Shown here one piece after another: positions 28,401 to 35,750 of a DNA stretch of 64,000 nt (positions within the stretch are counted from its first letter, which is position 1; the number at the start of each line of letters is the position of its first letter). Source of the stretch: Aerococcus kribbianus. GTDB taxonomy: Bacteria; Bacillota; Bacilli; Lactobacillales; Aerococcaceae. The position numbers and the translations under genes are program-made. Under the pieces are notes generated by a model. The model was not told where the DNA came from, made no database searches, and was given only the letters and a program-made list of their open reading frames with translations. The DNA lies in assembly GCF_026805545.1 (NCBI RefSeq), contig NZ_JAPRFR010000002.1, forward strand, positions 124,001-188,000, read 5' to 3'.

Positions 28401-28665
28401 TAACTTCGGCCTCTTGAGCTTCAGTTACTTCACTATCTGCGTCATCTTCAATTTTGGGTTCATCAGCTACTTGTACTAAATCAGTGGTAGATTCATTTAC
28501 CCCTTCATTAACTGCCGCCTCGGCAACGACAACTTGTGATGAAAACACTAAGCCGGCAGCAATCGCCACCGATGTTACTCCAACAGATAAACGTCTAATC
28601 GCATATTTGTATATTTTATTAGACATTTTCTCCTGGATCATTTTGTGGTTATTTTTGCCAACCAT
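19420..28665 (-). CDS. Giant YSIRK/LPXTG cell-wall protein with Ig-calcium-linker repeats and G5-like domains
   Basis: 3081 residues, intact. A YSIRK-type signal peptide (YKYAIRRLSVGVTSVAIAAG) leads to an acidic, low-complexity stretch to about 280. A unique N-terminal region (about 285-670) is probably the ligand-binding part. Then come calcium-type DTDRDG and DTDGDGVPD motifs (about 680-710), repeat-like domains with RVTFSAGNHGQFADG, and two Ig-like modules (about 1330-1510). Alternating Ig-like A and B modules joined by DTDGDGxPDxTDxDDDGDG linkers fill about 1510-2595. Two near-identical G5-like domains lie at about 2705-2885. Sortase motif LPSTGAD, a hydrophobic stretch and KRREEN end it. 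TTAGGAGGAACAAAA sets the start. Likely a rod-like adhesin or biofilm protein; the ligand is unknown. Confidence 0.93.
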   Translation of the reverse strand: MVGKNNHKMIQEKMSNKIYKYAIRRLSVGVTSVAIAAGLVFSSQVVVAEAAVNEGVNESTTDLVQVADEPKIEDDADSEVTEAQEAEVTDEVGENQPTYEAQEDDSLALAQTAAKEEIAKLTNLSAADKESFKARIDQASAVETISALVLEAQELDASLAEDKNNEKASTNVASSTTVETNETEQKEKKLPTRNGDKLATDKEQPKNNHESQSFSKSSEKASDERLVTGSKSNDDLIVNQTLEIESNHSDNIAQSQNNGEEDTAPVAKAFKHASPANVNMMVTSRSAQENLTRDSTRDVELENHFDVNGVAESNLRYAGLRYEGINSDHSIQLQITKWSSGSAGWGKDPRYPYAGYTILQFSDPDFYKQINGIRSGNHSWIKEDDGALWKLPITASTVSSGSIGAVNNTPVRITLKNNQTLETLGKASTPISFYSAWINGTDARFPNTIAQESISTGYILANDPYRREEHSTGFTAGPMVGKIIPDVENGTLKSVHTFKPNQNFWQTDYSWVLYVKEMVPKELLPYIDINNITLQASDAVGGPSDQTGYSGQPVPLKIDLATGLVDSSKTPGYGLTSDMTTNAPLNDVRFNLDRDVFYGTLGQSRSYTIYYPLRKDVNLGAFAEQVNDIVRKNNNQLYFRSWLESDYLDDAPVFTYGDNGKPTRQLVGSYVTPYLSVNDTDRDGIVDFIEWANDMNTESVDTDGDGVPDNLELYYHQTDPRNASDYLVIGPQTETLEIAADQANSITGVVDLPVYNNPNPDKSDEVLSKTNLSAGNVLVKLQGYANGQATGKVYEVTTIPFDQLNTGEFKFSIPVDSLTPDTELVLVAYSPNGSNPALGQVIRVVDTLAPIVPVADENAPSRPGYARVTFSAGNHGQFADGSMEKIFDVKTTLTWEDFTSSDYFPEIVANDGFVYSQGSFYPSLPNASNRVSSGTYRAVYAAVDGITDISQNPDHSVLPGTHRVSFRAGEGIAQLDEDKVYMVKDGLELPMSYFPSYTREPGYDKGDWNVETPVITTDTIFTISANPLPNVISQPNDEQKTTLVNEGYEILSLNTDENGFLLINGNYEQSQEYLIKEGTSFGEFKEAIGGIPSVDAKRGYIFEKWVNIANPSESFPSDDALAQMDKSYSYQAQFKRLNKVIKVTDLSQQPLPGYGRIVFEAGKQGEFAEDGSQQIVIDFRYDDSEDDNASWDDINIPVPRVIGNYRFIGYTPEIDTNSLPQSATYIGQYEPLEHIVTSDPSSDPQSQGKYVKLTFDLGEGHFDPEALINGEVQPTYWVLRGISITADQLAQVETHIVSPDEEHYDFTGWQDDLVTPIPTDPSVNSIELKAQYSQRVDQPTINPIKAHQHQVTGQALPGASVEIMRYNDQGQAMGRMVITADNQGNFTLATPQLTEGESFVAKQSVPNMAESLWSDPVIVQAAERSQAPTQLSQLGGIISGQSPSNAIITLVDASGQAITDANGQPLTTQADADGNFTFTLPSDSQDGRQIAAVAQDGDRLVSEPSLPLVIDLLAPSISSIDNQTVVSGNPIDPFVVQTDDSEATISVNGLPKGVTFDPGTGLVKGTPTVEFTDGQEEIAFTVTVTAMDPAGNESKEKFIMTIQRDTDGDGKPDVTDADDDGDGFTDEEEIAAGTDPKDENSMPDTQAPTITAIDNQTVVAGQSIDPFVVQTDDSEAIVSVDGLPEGVTYDPATGLVSGSPSHNFTDEEEVASYDVTVTATDAAGNESSETISITVQRDTDGDGVPDITDTDDDGDGIPDEEEISKGSDPKDADSIPATVITPVTGGEVSNDNQSVVEGQPIDEVTITPENEAAEVSVDEASLPNGLTFNPETKTITGTPAITDWADDEESRELTTEVTITNPDGSSAKETVNITVQRDTDGDGKPDVTDTDDDGDGFTDEEEIAAGTDPKDENSMPDTQAPTITAIDNQTVLAGQSIDPFVVQTDDSEATVSVDGLPEGVTYDPATGLVSGSPSHNFTDEEEVASYDVTVTATDAAGNESSETFSITVQRDTDGDGVPDITDTDDDGDGIPDEEEISKGSDPKDADSIPATVVSPVTGGEVTNDNQSVVEGQPIDEVTITPENEAAEVSVDEASLPNGLTFNPETKTITGTPAITDWADDEESRELTTEVTITNPDGSSAKETVNITVQRDTDGDGKPDVTDTDDDGDGFTDEEEIAAGTDPKDENSMPDTQAPTITAIENQIVVAGDSINPFVVQTDDPEATISVDGLPEGVTYDPATGLVSGKPSHNFTGEEEAASYDVTVTATDAAGNESSETFSITVQRDTDGDGVPDITDTDDDGDGIPDEEEISKGSDPKDADSIPAIVITPVTGGEVSNDNQSVVEGQAIADVTITPENEAAEVLVDEASLPNGLAFNPETKAITGTPAITDWVDDEESRELTTEVTITNPDGSSAKETVNITVQRDTDGDGKPDVTDADDDGDGFTDEEEIAAGTDPKDENSMPDTQAPTITAIDNQTVVAGQSIDPFVVQTDDSEATVSVDGLPEGVTYDPATGLVSGNPSHNFTDEEEVASYDVTVTATDAAGNESSETFSITVQRDTDGDGVPDITDTDDDGDGIPDEEEISKGSDPKDVGSIPMTPLEPGQENNQVPVVSGDVNEVQPDENPQDTGINVDYADEDTTISAKDEDGKFVPVTIDEEGNVIITPGVDVDGPITVIVDDPELDQAITVIVPVEGHKPDHDDNNSDFVDENGDSTVQPSVELVWEDEIIPFETIERENPNLPQGQRRIVQVGQDGLKRTFYEVTTGVDGEVISRVALDYTGDNVAPVAQIIEIGTGTSENGDSTVQPSVELVWEDEIIPFETIERENPNLPQGQRRIVQVGQDGLKRTFYEVTTGVDGEVISRVALDYTGDNVEAIAQIVEVGTKVETPNLDQPIRVEGQVQAVQPNANSQDTGINVINIDEKTKISAHDEDGKALPVMINENGDIFISPGTDVDGPITVIIAHPDLLDGFVAIEMPVNGDESGRDDNTIDEGDDNDSEQISDKQEPQTEPTVEQENVIISETTKQETSNKEEDYVETEEESEKLVKASTLPSTGADSVGLLAGLTALLLGSGFLFAKRREEN
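20016..20549 (-). repeat. 267-bp tandem duplication encoding two G5-like domains
   Basis: Two units with an offset of exactly 267 bp (89 codons). Long stretches are the same in DNA, for example around 20073-20280 and 20340-20547. Each encodes STVQPSVELVWEDEI... DGLKRTFYEVTTG, the G5 pattern. Near-identity implies recent duplication or gene conversion. Confidence 0.85.
20881..23750 (-). repeat. 819-bp tandem repeats encoding A+B Ig modules with acidic DxDGDG linkers
   Basis: The linker string GCCATCCCCATCATCATC occurs at 20941, 21760, 22579 and 23398, exactly 819 bp (273 codons) apart. Each period holds one A module (APTITAIDNQTVVAGQS...) and one B module (NDNQSVVEGQPIDEV...), each ending in a calcium-type linker. 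Eight such linkers lie between about 20890 and 23860. The outermost A0 module (about 23860-24130) is more diverged. Confidence 0.92.
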
Positions 28666-28995
28666 TTTTGTTCCTCCTAAATAAATTATCTATAAAAGTT
28701 AAAGACATTTTGTCATAATAATATCATATTAATACACTTATTATTAATTTTACGTCGTTTATATATTAATAAAATGCAGAAAAAAATAAAATATTGTCCG
28801 AAACGCTTGTCTCCTAACCCTTTTTGGTAATTTCTACCTTAAAACTTATAAAATATCAAAATACAATTACTGTATTTTAGTCACATATGTATGATGAAAT
28901 AAAACAACCACTGAGCAGCAAGTTTTGGTATTTATATATTAAAACTTTATATCTATTAAGACTTATTATCATTTTTTGATATTTTCTAATTTGGA
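28666..28995 (-). promoter_or_regulatory. AT-rich leader/promoter region of the giant surface protein gene
   Basis: About 330 bp without a gene. On the minus strand an extended -10-like TGATATTAT lies about 50 nt before the ribosome site, with only a weak TTAATA -35. I see no riboswitch or coding potential; the sequence is very AT-rich. Confidence 0.35.
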
Positions 28996-29035
28996 TAAAA
29001 AAACACCCACAGCTTACGCTGTGGGTGTTTTTAAA
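28996..29035. terminator. Terminator of the collagen-like adhesin gene
   Basis: An 11-bp stem ACACCCACAGC/GCTGTGGGTGT (29003-29013 with 29018-29028), with A/T runs on both sides. It lies 37 bp past the adhesin stop. Confidence 0.92.
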
Positions 29036-29071
29036 TCTGTTGAAGCTGTATTGCTTTAAACAACAGAATGA

Positions 29072-32000
29072 TTAGTCTTCTTTACGGCGAGCATTGAAGA
29101 CGAATGCGGAACCTAAGAATAAGGCACCAACTCCTGTAACGAGTCCAAGTGTATCGTTACCAGTGCCTGGCAAGATAGCTGATTGTTCAACTTCTTCTTG
29201 TTTAGACTCTTTACTATCTTTTGTTGAATTGTTGTCTGTATCAGTCTGGGTTGATCCATCGTTATTAGGAGTAGTTGGATTTTCCTTAGCCGGTACAGCA
29301 GGCTTCGAAGGTTCTTCCTTACCTGGAGTGACTGGGTTGTTGTCTCCTGGGTTTGAAGGTTCTTCCTTACCTGGGGTAACTGGATTGTTGTCTCCTGGTT
29401 TAGAAGGTTCTTCTTTACCTGGAGTACCTGGGTTGTTGTCTCCTGGCTTAGAAGGTTCTTCCTTACCTGGGGTGCCTGGGTTGTTGTCTCCTGGCTTAGA
29501 AGGTTCTTCTTTGCCTGGAGTACCTGGGTTGTTGTCTCCTGGGTTTGAAGGTTCTTCTTTACCTGGAGTACCTGGGTTATTGTCTCCTGGCTTAGAAGGT
29601 TCTTCTTTACCTGGAGTACCTGGGTTGTTGTCTCCTGGCTTAGAAGGTTCTTCTTTGCCTGGAGTACCTGGGTTGTTGTCTCCTGGGTTTGAAGGTTCTT
29701 CTTTACCTGGGGTGCCTGGTTGGTTGTCTCCTGGTTTAGAAGGAGTGTCACATCCACACGGAATAGTTATTTCAAATTTCTTATTATCAGAATAGATGAA
29801 GATCAATTTTCCGTTTTCTGTGTATATTTTCTTGATAGTTTCTCCGTCTTTACCATTTCGTACAAAGTGACGACTCGTTTCATTTCCTTTGCCATCTTTG
29901 ACAATGATCCAAAGTCCGTCTTCTCCATTAGCATTTTTACCTGGTTCAGTAGTGATGGATGGTGTTTCGCCATCGCGTCCGTCACGGATAAACTCTCTAG
30001 AAGTTTCTTCACCATTTCCATCTTTGACAATTACCCAGTAACCATCTTCACCTAACTCATTCTTACCTGGTTTTACATCAATACTTGGTGTTTTACCGTC
30101 TTTACCATCTTTGCCATCTCGTACAAATTCTCGAGATAATTCATGGCCTTCTGGTGTGGAGATGATCACCCAAACACCTGTATTACCTTGGTTATCTTTT
30201 CCAGGTTCGGTAGAAATTTTAGGAGCTTCAGCATCTTTACCGTCTCGAACAATTGTACGGGTTTCACTACCATCTGAATTTTTGATAATAATAGTGTGTG
30301 TACCATTGCCATTATCTTCTACTCTAGCTTCAGGGGATTTACCATCTCTGATAATTGTTTCGTTAGTGGTTCCATCTGGATTAATGACTTTGACAGTATG
30401 ACTACCATCTTCATTATCAATTAAGTCTACTTTTGGAGACTTGCCATCGCGACCATTCAAAATATTTTCTTCAGAGATAATTTTACCATCAGCATCTCGA
30501 ATAATGATAGTTACGCCGATTTGGTTTCCTTCAGAATCAAGAATTGGTGTAGTTTCAATAGATGGTGATTTGCCATCTTTTCCATCAATACCATCGCGAC
30601 CATCTTTTCCATCACGAACAACAGTCTCGGTAGTGGTTCCATCTGGATTAGTAATTATGACACTATGTGTACCATCGTCATTATCTTTAACTTCAGCTTT
30701 TGGTGATTTTCCATCTTTTCCATTCAAAATGTTTTCACGAGAAATTTCTTTTCCGTCACCATCTTTTACAATAATGGTTACACCAATTTGGTTTCCTTTA
30801 GAATCTTTTATTGGTGTGGTTTCAACAGTTGGGGTTTTTCCATCTTGACCATCGCGACCGTCTTCACCTTTGTCACCCTTGTCTCCCTTAGCACCATCTT
30901 GACCATTGCGGATGACAGTTTCTGTCTTGGTGCCGTCTGGGTTAGTGATGGTGACTGTATGAGTGCCATCGCCGTTGTCTTTGACTTCAGCTTTAGGTGA
31001 TTTACCATCTTTACCGTCTTTGATTACGGTTGTAGTTTCAGTGTAAGTCACTTCTCCCGTTTCTGGATTACGTTGTGGTGTACGTACAGTTACAGTGTGA
31101 GTACCGTCACCATTATCCTTAACAGTAACTTCTGGGGTTAAACCATCGCGGCCATTAACTCCATCTTTTCCGTCCTTACCATCTTTAATTAAAGTGGTGG
31201 TTTCGGTGTATGTGACTTCACCCGTTTCTGGGTTACGTTGTGGTGTACGAACGATTACGGTGTGAGTGCCGTCGCCATTGTCTTTGACATTGACTTCTGG
31301 AGTTAGACCATCACGGCCGTCGGTTCCGTCTTCACCTTTGTCACCTTTCTCGCCACGATCACCCTTGTCACCTTTGTCTCCCTTAGCACCATCTTGGCCA
31401 TCTTTACCATCTTGGCCATTACGGATAATGGTTTCAGAAGTTGTGCCGTCTGGGTTAGTGATGGTTACTGTATGAGTGCCATCGCCGTTGTCTTTGACTT
31501 CAGCTTTAGGTGATTTGCCATCTTTACCGTCTTTGATTACGGTTGTAGTTTCAGCGTAAGTTACTTCTCCCGTTTCTGGGTTACGTTGAGGGGTGCGAAC
31601 AATTACGGTGTGAGTGCCGTCGCCATTGTCTTTGACATTGACTTCTGGCGTTAGACCATCACGGCCGTCGGTTCCGTCTTCACCTTTATCACCTTTTTCT
31701 CCCTTAGCACCATCTTGACCATTACGGATAATGGTTTCAGTAGTGGTGCCGTCTGGGTTAGTGATGGTTACTGTATGGGTACCATCACCGTTATCTTTAA
31801 CTTCAGCTTTTGGTGATTTGCCATCGACACCATCACGACCGTTTTGGCCATCAGGAATAAAGGTGACTTTCTCGCTTTCAAATTTATCAGTATTTGGATT
31901 ATAAATCTTAACAGTGACTTTACTTCCGCTTACTTCTTGACCGGTATCAGGATGAATTCCTACTGTCCGTTCGACTTCAACAATTGGTTCCTTAGGTAAC

Positions 32001-34231
32001 ACTGGGTCAGCTGTAGGTGTTTTTCCAGGAATAACAATTTCTCGACCGGTATTGTAAACAATTGTAACGCCACCATCTTCATTATTCCGAGTTTCAACAA
32101 TTTGTTCGATGTTGTAACCAAAAATTTGAGGACGTTCTTCTTGAATAACTTCACGAGAAACTTCTTGCCAATATTGGCCACGGAAGGAAACAAATTGACT
32201 AGGGTCAAAATTAGGAATTGTTTCTGGATTGATATGTTTATAAAGAACTTTAACACGTCTATCTTGACCAGTTTGTAGTTCTTTAATTTCCCCAGGTTTC
32301 AAACTTGGATCGAATTTGAATTCTGTTTTATAGCTAGAATCCTCTTCAATCATTTCATAAAGTTCATTATCTTTAGTTTCTACTGGCGGTTCACTTGGTG
32401 TGTCTTTTGGTACAACCCGTTGATACACATAGGTAATCTCTTGAGTAACACCGTCTTTGAAAACACCTGCTGTTACAGCACCACTAGGACTGTAGTAGGG
32501 ATCATTCTTGGCATTCTCAGTACGTGTAAATGTGTAGCCTTCTCTATTCTTGGCGCCTGTCAGATAGACTTCATCAACTGTCCCTTCTTGCAGGTCACCA
32601 CTCACTTCATCATCTACACTGATAACATTTCCTTGTTCATCAACAGTTTCATAACGGTGATGTTCTTGGAATTTACCATTAGTTTCTTCAACAATATCCC
32701 CCGTTCCTGTTGAAGAAACATCTCTAGCATTTAATGAACTGCTATGGCCTGCTACGTTGGTAGTGTTATTTTTTACTAAAGTAGCAGAAAAGCTTGTTTC
32801 CTCATTTGCTGATTTTGCAAGCGGTGTAGTTGTTAAAATAACATACTGGTAATTATTAATATTTCCAAGACTAACACGTGCAGAATTTTGACCATTGGGA
32901 AAAGTCACTGCATTTTTAACTTCTGTAATCCCTGGTTGAGATAAGTTGGGAACAAAACTATCATTTAATTTAACTGATCTAGGTACTTTATAAACCTTAA
33001 TGCTGGTGGCAGGATTTTTAAAATCTAAGTTTTTTCCGTCAATAGTGACACTATGGTATCCTGTATTATTTAGTGACTGATTAACATAGGTTGTCGTGGA
33101 AATAGTACCTGCTTGGTTATCTATATTTGTAATACTTGAAATTAGATTTTGTTTCTTATTTCCATAATCGAAGGTGATAGGCTTAGAAAATGATTGACCA
33201 GCAACTTGCACATTGACGGGTACGGTTTGCTTATTATCTGTTACTTTATCACGTTGTGGCCATAAACTTTCGGCGTAAGTTCCCCGTACATTACGGTAAG
33301 CATCCACATATTCTGTAAAGGTGAACACTGCTGAATTAGTAGCTTCATTATAAGAACTAATAGCAATTGGAACGCCCTGAGCACTATTTAAATTGCCTGG
33401 TTTACGCGGTGTATTTAAGAGACCAGGAACGACATAATCCCCAAAATTAACTGTAAAGTAATCCCCTGCTTGGACACTATCATCAACACGATAATTAAAA
33501 TGCAACTCAGGATGACCAGAAGAAGTAATCCAGGCTTCATTTTGACTTGATCCACCACCAACATATTTGATATCAAAGTCAGAAATGTTTACTAGCGAAT
33601 TCACATTACGACCAGTTTGGACAGCACGAAGGCTTGTTCCATTAGCAAAAAAACTTGCCCGTGTCGCAGTGTTAACAGCTTCTTTTACTAATTCATTTCC
33701 CTTATCTTCACTTGCTTTCTCTTCTGAGTTTTCAGATTCAAACTTGTCACTTGTAGCAGATTCTTTTTCTGAATGCGTGGTATTAATTGTTTCTTTATTG
33801 TCATCACTTTCAGAATGACTTAGTCCAGAATTTACTTTTGGTAATTCTTGATTATTATTTGTATTTTCAGAATGGTCATTATTTAATTGATCACTAGTCA
33901 CAACATGGTTCTCTGCATCGGCTTGATCATTCGTTTCTCGCTCTGCTTCATCGTTTGTATTAGCAGGAGCAGTTGATGTATGTTCATCACTTAATGTATT
34001 TTCATCAACACTCATATCTTCTGCACTAACATTATCTGCAGCACTCGTATTTTCAGTTGGAGCATCAACTGTTTCATCGGCTGTTACCGTATTCTCAGCA
34101 CCAATTTCCGTTTCAGCTGCATTTTCATCTGTGACAGTATCACTGACATGATTAACAAATGATTGTGCTTCAGTGAGCGTTGTTGTTTCAGTCACAGAGT
34201 CTGTATGACCCTCTGTTTCTGCCGCACTCAC
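29072..34231 (-). CDS. LPXTG MSCRAMM-like adhesin with collagen-like repeats (signal peptide cut off by in-frame TGA)
   Basis: The open frame from the GTG at 34231 gives 1719 residues. Acidic, low-complexity N-terminus to about 190. A region at about 205-500 resembles the N2-N3 domains of ClfA/SdrG-type adhesins, with FTFTEYVDAYRNVRG as the TFTDYV-like motif. Two repeat-like domains run to about 770. Then come short collagen-like GXY runs (GAKGEKGDKGEDGTDGRDG) alternating with KAEVKDNGDGTHTV units to about 1490, nine 16-residue PSKPGDNNPGTPGKEE repeats, LPGTGND, a hydrophobic stretch and ARRKED. The matching YSIRK peptide is encoded upstream in the same frame but behind a TGA (34343-34345). 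As written, the product would lack export; no ribosome site precedes the GTG. Probably a recent null or phase-off allele. Confidence 0.85.
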   Translation of the reverse strand: MSAAETEGHTDSVTETTTLTEAQSFVNHVSDTVTDENAAETEIGAENTVTADETVDAPTENTSAADNVSAEDMSVDENTLSDEHTSTAPANTNDEAERETNDQADAENHVVTSDQLNNDHSENTNNNQELPKVNSGLSHSESDDNKETINTTHSEKESATSDKFESENSEEKASEDKGNELVKEAVNTATRASFFANGTSLRAVQTGRNVNSLVNISDFDIKYVGGGSSQNEAWITSSGHPELHFNYRVDDSVQAGDYFTVNFGDYVVPGLLNTPRKPGNLNSAQGVPIAISSYNEATNSAVFTFTEYVDAYRNVRGTYAESLWPQRDKVTDNKQTVPVNVQVAGQSFSKPITFDYGNKKQNLISSITNIDNQAGTISTTTYVNQSLNNTGYHSVTIDGKNLDFKNPATSIKVYKVPRSVKLNDSFVPNLSQPGITEVKNAVTFPNGQNSARVSLGNINNYQYVILTTTPLAKSANEETSFSATLVKNNTTNVAGHSSSLNARDVSSTGTGDIVEETNGKFQEHHRYETVDEQGNVISVDDEVSGDLQEGTVDEVYLTGAKNREGYTFTRTENAKNDPYYSPSGAVTAGVFKDGVTQEITYVYQRVVPKDTPSEPPVETKDNELYEMIEEDSSYKTEFKFDPSLKPGEIKELQTGQDRRVKVLYKHINPETIPNFDPSQFVSFRGQYWQEVSREVIQEERPQIFGYNIEQIVETRNNEDGGVTIVYNTGREIVIPGKTPTADPVLPKEPIVEVERTVGIHPDTGQEVSGSKVTVKIYNPNTDKFESEKVTFIPDGQNGRDGVDGKSPKAEVKDNGDGTHTVTITNPDGTTTETIIRNGQDGAKGEKGDKGEDGTDGRDGLTPEVNVKDNGDGTHTVIVRTPQRNPETGEVTYAETTTVIKDGKDGKSPKAEVKDNGDGTHTVTITNPDGTTSETIIRNGQDGKDGQDGAKGDKGDKGDRGEKGDKGEDGTDGRDGLTPEVNVKDNGDGTHTVIVRTPQRNPETGEVTYTETTTLIKDGKDGKDGVNGRDGLTPEVTVKDNGDGTHTVTVRTPQRNPETGEVTYTETTTVIKDGKDGKSPKAEVKDNGDGTHTVTITNPDGTKTETVIRNGQDGAKGDKGDKGEDGRDGQDGKTPTVETTPIKDSKGNQIGVTIIVKDGDGKEISRENILNGKDGKSPKAEVKDNDDGTHSVIITNPDGTTTETVVRDGKDGRDGIDGKDGKSPSIETTPILDSEGNQIGVTIIIRDADGKIISEENILNGRDGKSPKVDLIDNEDGSHTVKVINPDGTTNETIIRDGKSPEARVEDNGNGTHTIIIKNSDGSETRTIVRDGKDAEAPKISTEPGKDNQGNTGVWVIISTPEGHELSREFVRDGKDGKDGKTPSIDVKPGKNELGEDGYWVIVKDGNGEETSREFIRDGRDGETPSITTEPGKNANGEDGLWIIVKDGKGNETSRHFVRNGKDGETIKKIYTENGKLIFIYSDNKKFEITIPCGCDTPSKPGDNQPGTPGKEEPSNPGDNNPGTPGKEEPSKPGDNNPGTPGKEEPSKPGDNNPGTPGKEEPSNPGDNNPGTPGKEEPSKPGDNNPGTPGKEEPSKPGDNNPGTPGKEEPSKPGDNNPVTPGKEEPSNPGDNNPVTPGKEEPSKPAVPAKENPTTPNNDGSTQTDTDNNSTKDSKESKQEEVEQSAILPGTGNDTLGLVTGVGALFLGSAFVFNARRKED
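29310..29741 (-). repeat. 48-bp tandem repeats (nine copies) in the wall-spanning region
   Basis: Nine units encode PS(K/N)PGDNNP(G/V)TPGKEE, with K/N order K-N-K-K-N-K-K-K-N. The 48-bp period keeps other frames open on both strands, which produces spurious ORFs. Length variation between strains by slippage is likely. Confidence 0.92.
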
Positions 34232-34372
34232 TAAAGACGAATCACTAATAAATAATAATCCTGCTGCTACCGCAACAGAGGCTACCCCAAAATTTAGCCG
34301 CTTAATTGCGTACTTGTAAACTTTATTCGACGTTTTCTCACGTCATACTTGCAAATTGTTCTTCCCCACCAT
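34232..34372 (-). other. Detached YSIRK signal-peptide segment of the adhesin gene
   Basis: From the ATG at 34372, preceded by AAGGAGG (11-nt spacer), codons read MVGKNNLQV, TGA, then REKTSNKVYKYAIKRLNFGV and a hydrophobic run, ending SSLVSAAETEG and joining the adhesin in frame. The giant protein at 28665 starts MVGKNNHKMIQEKMSNKIYK, so the two aligned starts confirm that this is the true 5' end. The stop is at codon 10. There is no ATG, GTG or TTG between the TGA and the GTG at 34231. Confidence 0.9.
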
Positions 34373-34500
34373 AAAATATAGTGCCTCCTTAAAATTGCTT
34401 GACTACCTAGTAACGTAAACATCAACAATTTTAGCACTCTCAAAATAAATTCGCGTAAAAGTCATCATATCTTCACATATTTTTTTATAATTAATCATAG

Positions 34501-34535
34501 CAAAAAATCAAAAACGCTGATATATAAGCATTTTT
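34501..34535 (-). terminator. Possible terminator of the nucleoid-protein gene
   Basis: AAAAACGC/GCATTTTT (34510-34517 with 34528-34535, one G-U), followed on the minus strand by GATTTTTTG. The stem is AT-rich and weak. Confidence 0.45.
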
Positions 34536-34643
34536 ATTATTACCGATCCGAAGTTTTAACGAATAAAAGAACAATAATTGTATTTTATTTTTAATTAATC
34601 TAGACCTAAATTGTTTCTTTTATTGTTTTTTATTATAAATGAG

Positions 34644-35654
34644 TTAAAACATATTCTTAATCTCATCAATATTCTTCAGCCAAACAGACACTGTCCCATC
34701 TGGATTATTTTGGATTTCCACGCTATTGGGGTCGTTAAATAATTCAATTGGAATCGATAATTCAATCCCATTATCCAGTTTTAATTTTTGTTTTTGCATG
34801 CGATTAGTCATTAATGCCGGATCCGCGACTATCTTTTCATCATTTTGTAGGCCAGCTTGACTGGATGCCTCTAAATAATCTGCCATTTGTGCAGGCTTAT
34901 CGCGATAGAGGCTTTCTGCTATGACGTCATTATCAATAGTGCCCTGATCGACAATGGATTGGTTGAGTACTTCTTTGGCTTGAGCTAGTTGGGCATAGTC
35001 AGCTTCGGCATATTTCTTTGCAGTAGCTGACACGGCTTTTTTAACAATGCCAATATTTTCCTTTAGGGAAGCTTTAATGGCTTGACCTAAAAATCGTTCG
35101 CTTAAGTAAAACTCCCGGTCGCCACTTTCATCAATAAGATGTTTCTTCTCAAGAATTTGGATATGGCCATTATCCAATTGATAGAGAAAGCCTTCATCAA
35201 TTCCTTGTTTTATTCCAGGCAGAATCGCTTGGTTGATAATTAAGTCATTTTTAAGGTTCTGGTCTTCGTAGTCGACATGGTGGGTCATCGCTTCTTGATG
35301 ATTTAATTTGAACATGGCCAGGTAAGAGGATTGGTCTTCACCACGAATACATGCCCATAACAGGTCGGCATTAGGAATATCCGCATTACTTTTAATCATT
35401 TCACTGAGCATTAAGCTAAGTTCTTGGCTAATTGAGATGAAATCGTCCTGGATAGCATCAAATAAAGCCTTCACTGGTGAGTCATCAGTGAGAACCCCTT
35501 CTTTCATGCGATCAGTTTGGGTAATTTTTTCACACTTTTTCTTAATATAATCATGAATATAAGGCGAGCGCTTATCAAGTTCCACATGGGATAGGAGGGG
35601 TTCATTGCTAGCCCCATCAAAGATATGTAGGATGGCATGAGTAATAGTAAGCAT
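34644..35654 (-). CDS. Nucleoid-associated protein (NdpA/YejK family)
   Basis: 336 residues matching the 37-kDa nucleoid-associated protein family: ITHAILHIFDGASNEPLLS at the N-terminus, a helical middle with YLAMFKLNHQEAMTHHV, and a C-terminal segment LKLDNGIELSIPIELFNDP ending in a beta hairpin (NPDGTVSVWLKNIDEI). These proteins bind the nucleoid; the precise role is unclear. The ribosome site is weak (GTTGGAAAAAT). It is divergent from the alkaline phosphatase gene. Confidence 0.85.
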   Translation of the reverse strand: MLTITHAILHIFDGASNEPLLSHVELDKRSPYIHDYIKKKCEKITQTDRMKEGVLTDDSPVKALFDAIQDDFISISQELSLMLSEMIKSNADIPNADLLWACIRGEDQSSYLAMFKLNHQEAMTHHVDYEDQNLKNDLIINQAILPGIKQGIDEGFLYQLDNGHIQILEKKHLIDESGDREFYLSERFLGQAIKASLKENIGIVKKAVSATAKKYAEADYAQLAQAKEVLNQSIVDQGTIDNDVIAESLYRDKPAQMADYLEASSQAGLQNDEKIVADPALMTNRMQKQKLKLDNGIELSIPIELFNDPNSVEIQNNPDGTVSVWLKNIDEIKNMF

Positions 35655-35750
35655 ATTTTTCCAACTTTCTCTGTATATAATTTCGACAGACTATTCTATC
35701 ATGTTAAACTTGAGTTAACAATTTATCCCGCGCTTGGAAAGGAGCATATT

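Noticed and set aside
29094-29795. Long open frames on the plus strand and in a second minus-strand frame across the proline repeats
   Set aside because: The 48-bp period is a multiple of three, so open frames recur in every unit; they have no ribosome sites and overlap the adhesin.
34232-34372. TGA read as tryptophan or selenocysteine in the adhesin signal peptide
   Set aside because: No other gene in the window uses TGA as sense, no SECIS-like hairpin was seen, and the aligned paralogue has no Trp or Cys there.
35637-35750. N-terminal extension of the alkaline phosphatase as a possible signal peptide
   Set aside because: It has no ribosome site, overlaps the start of the divergent gene, and lacks a hydrophobic core with cleavage site.
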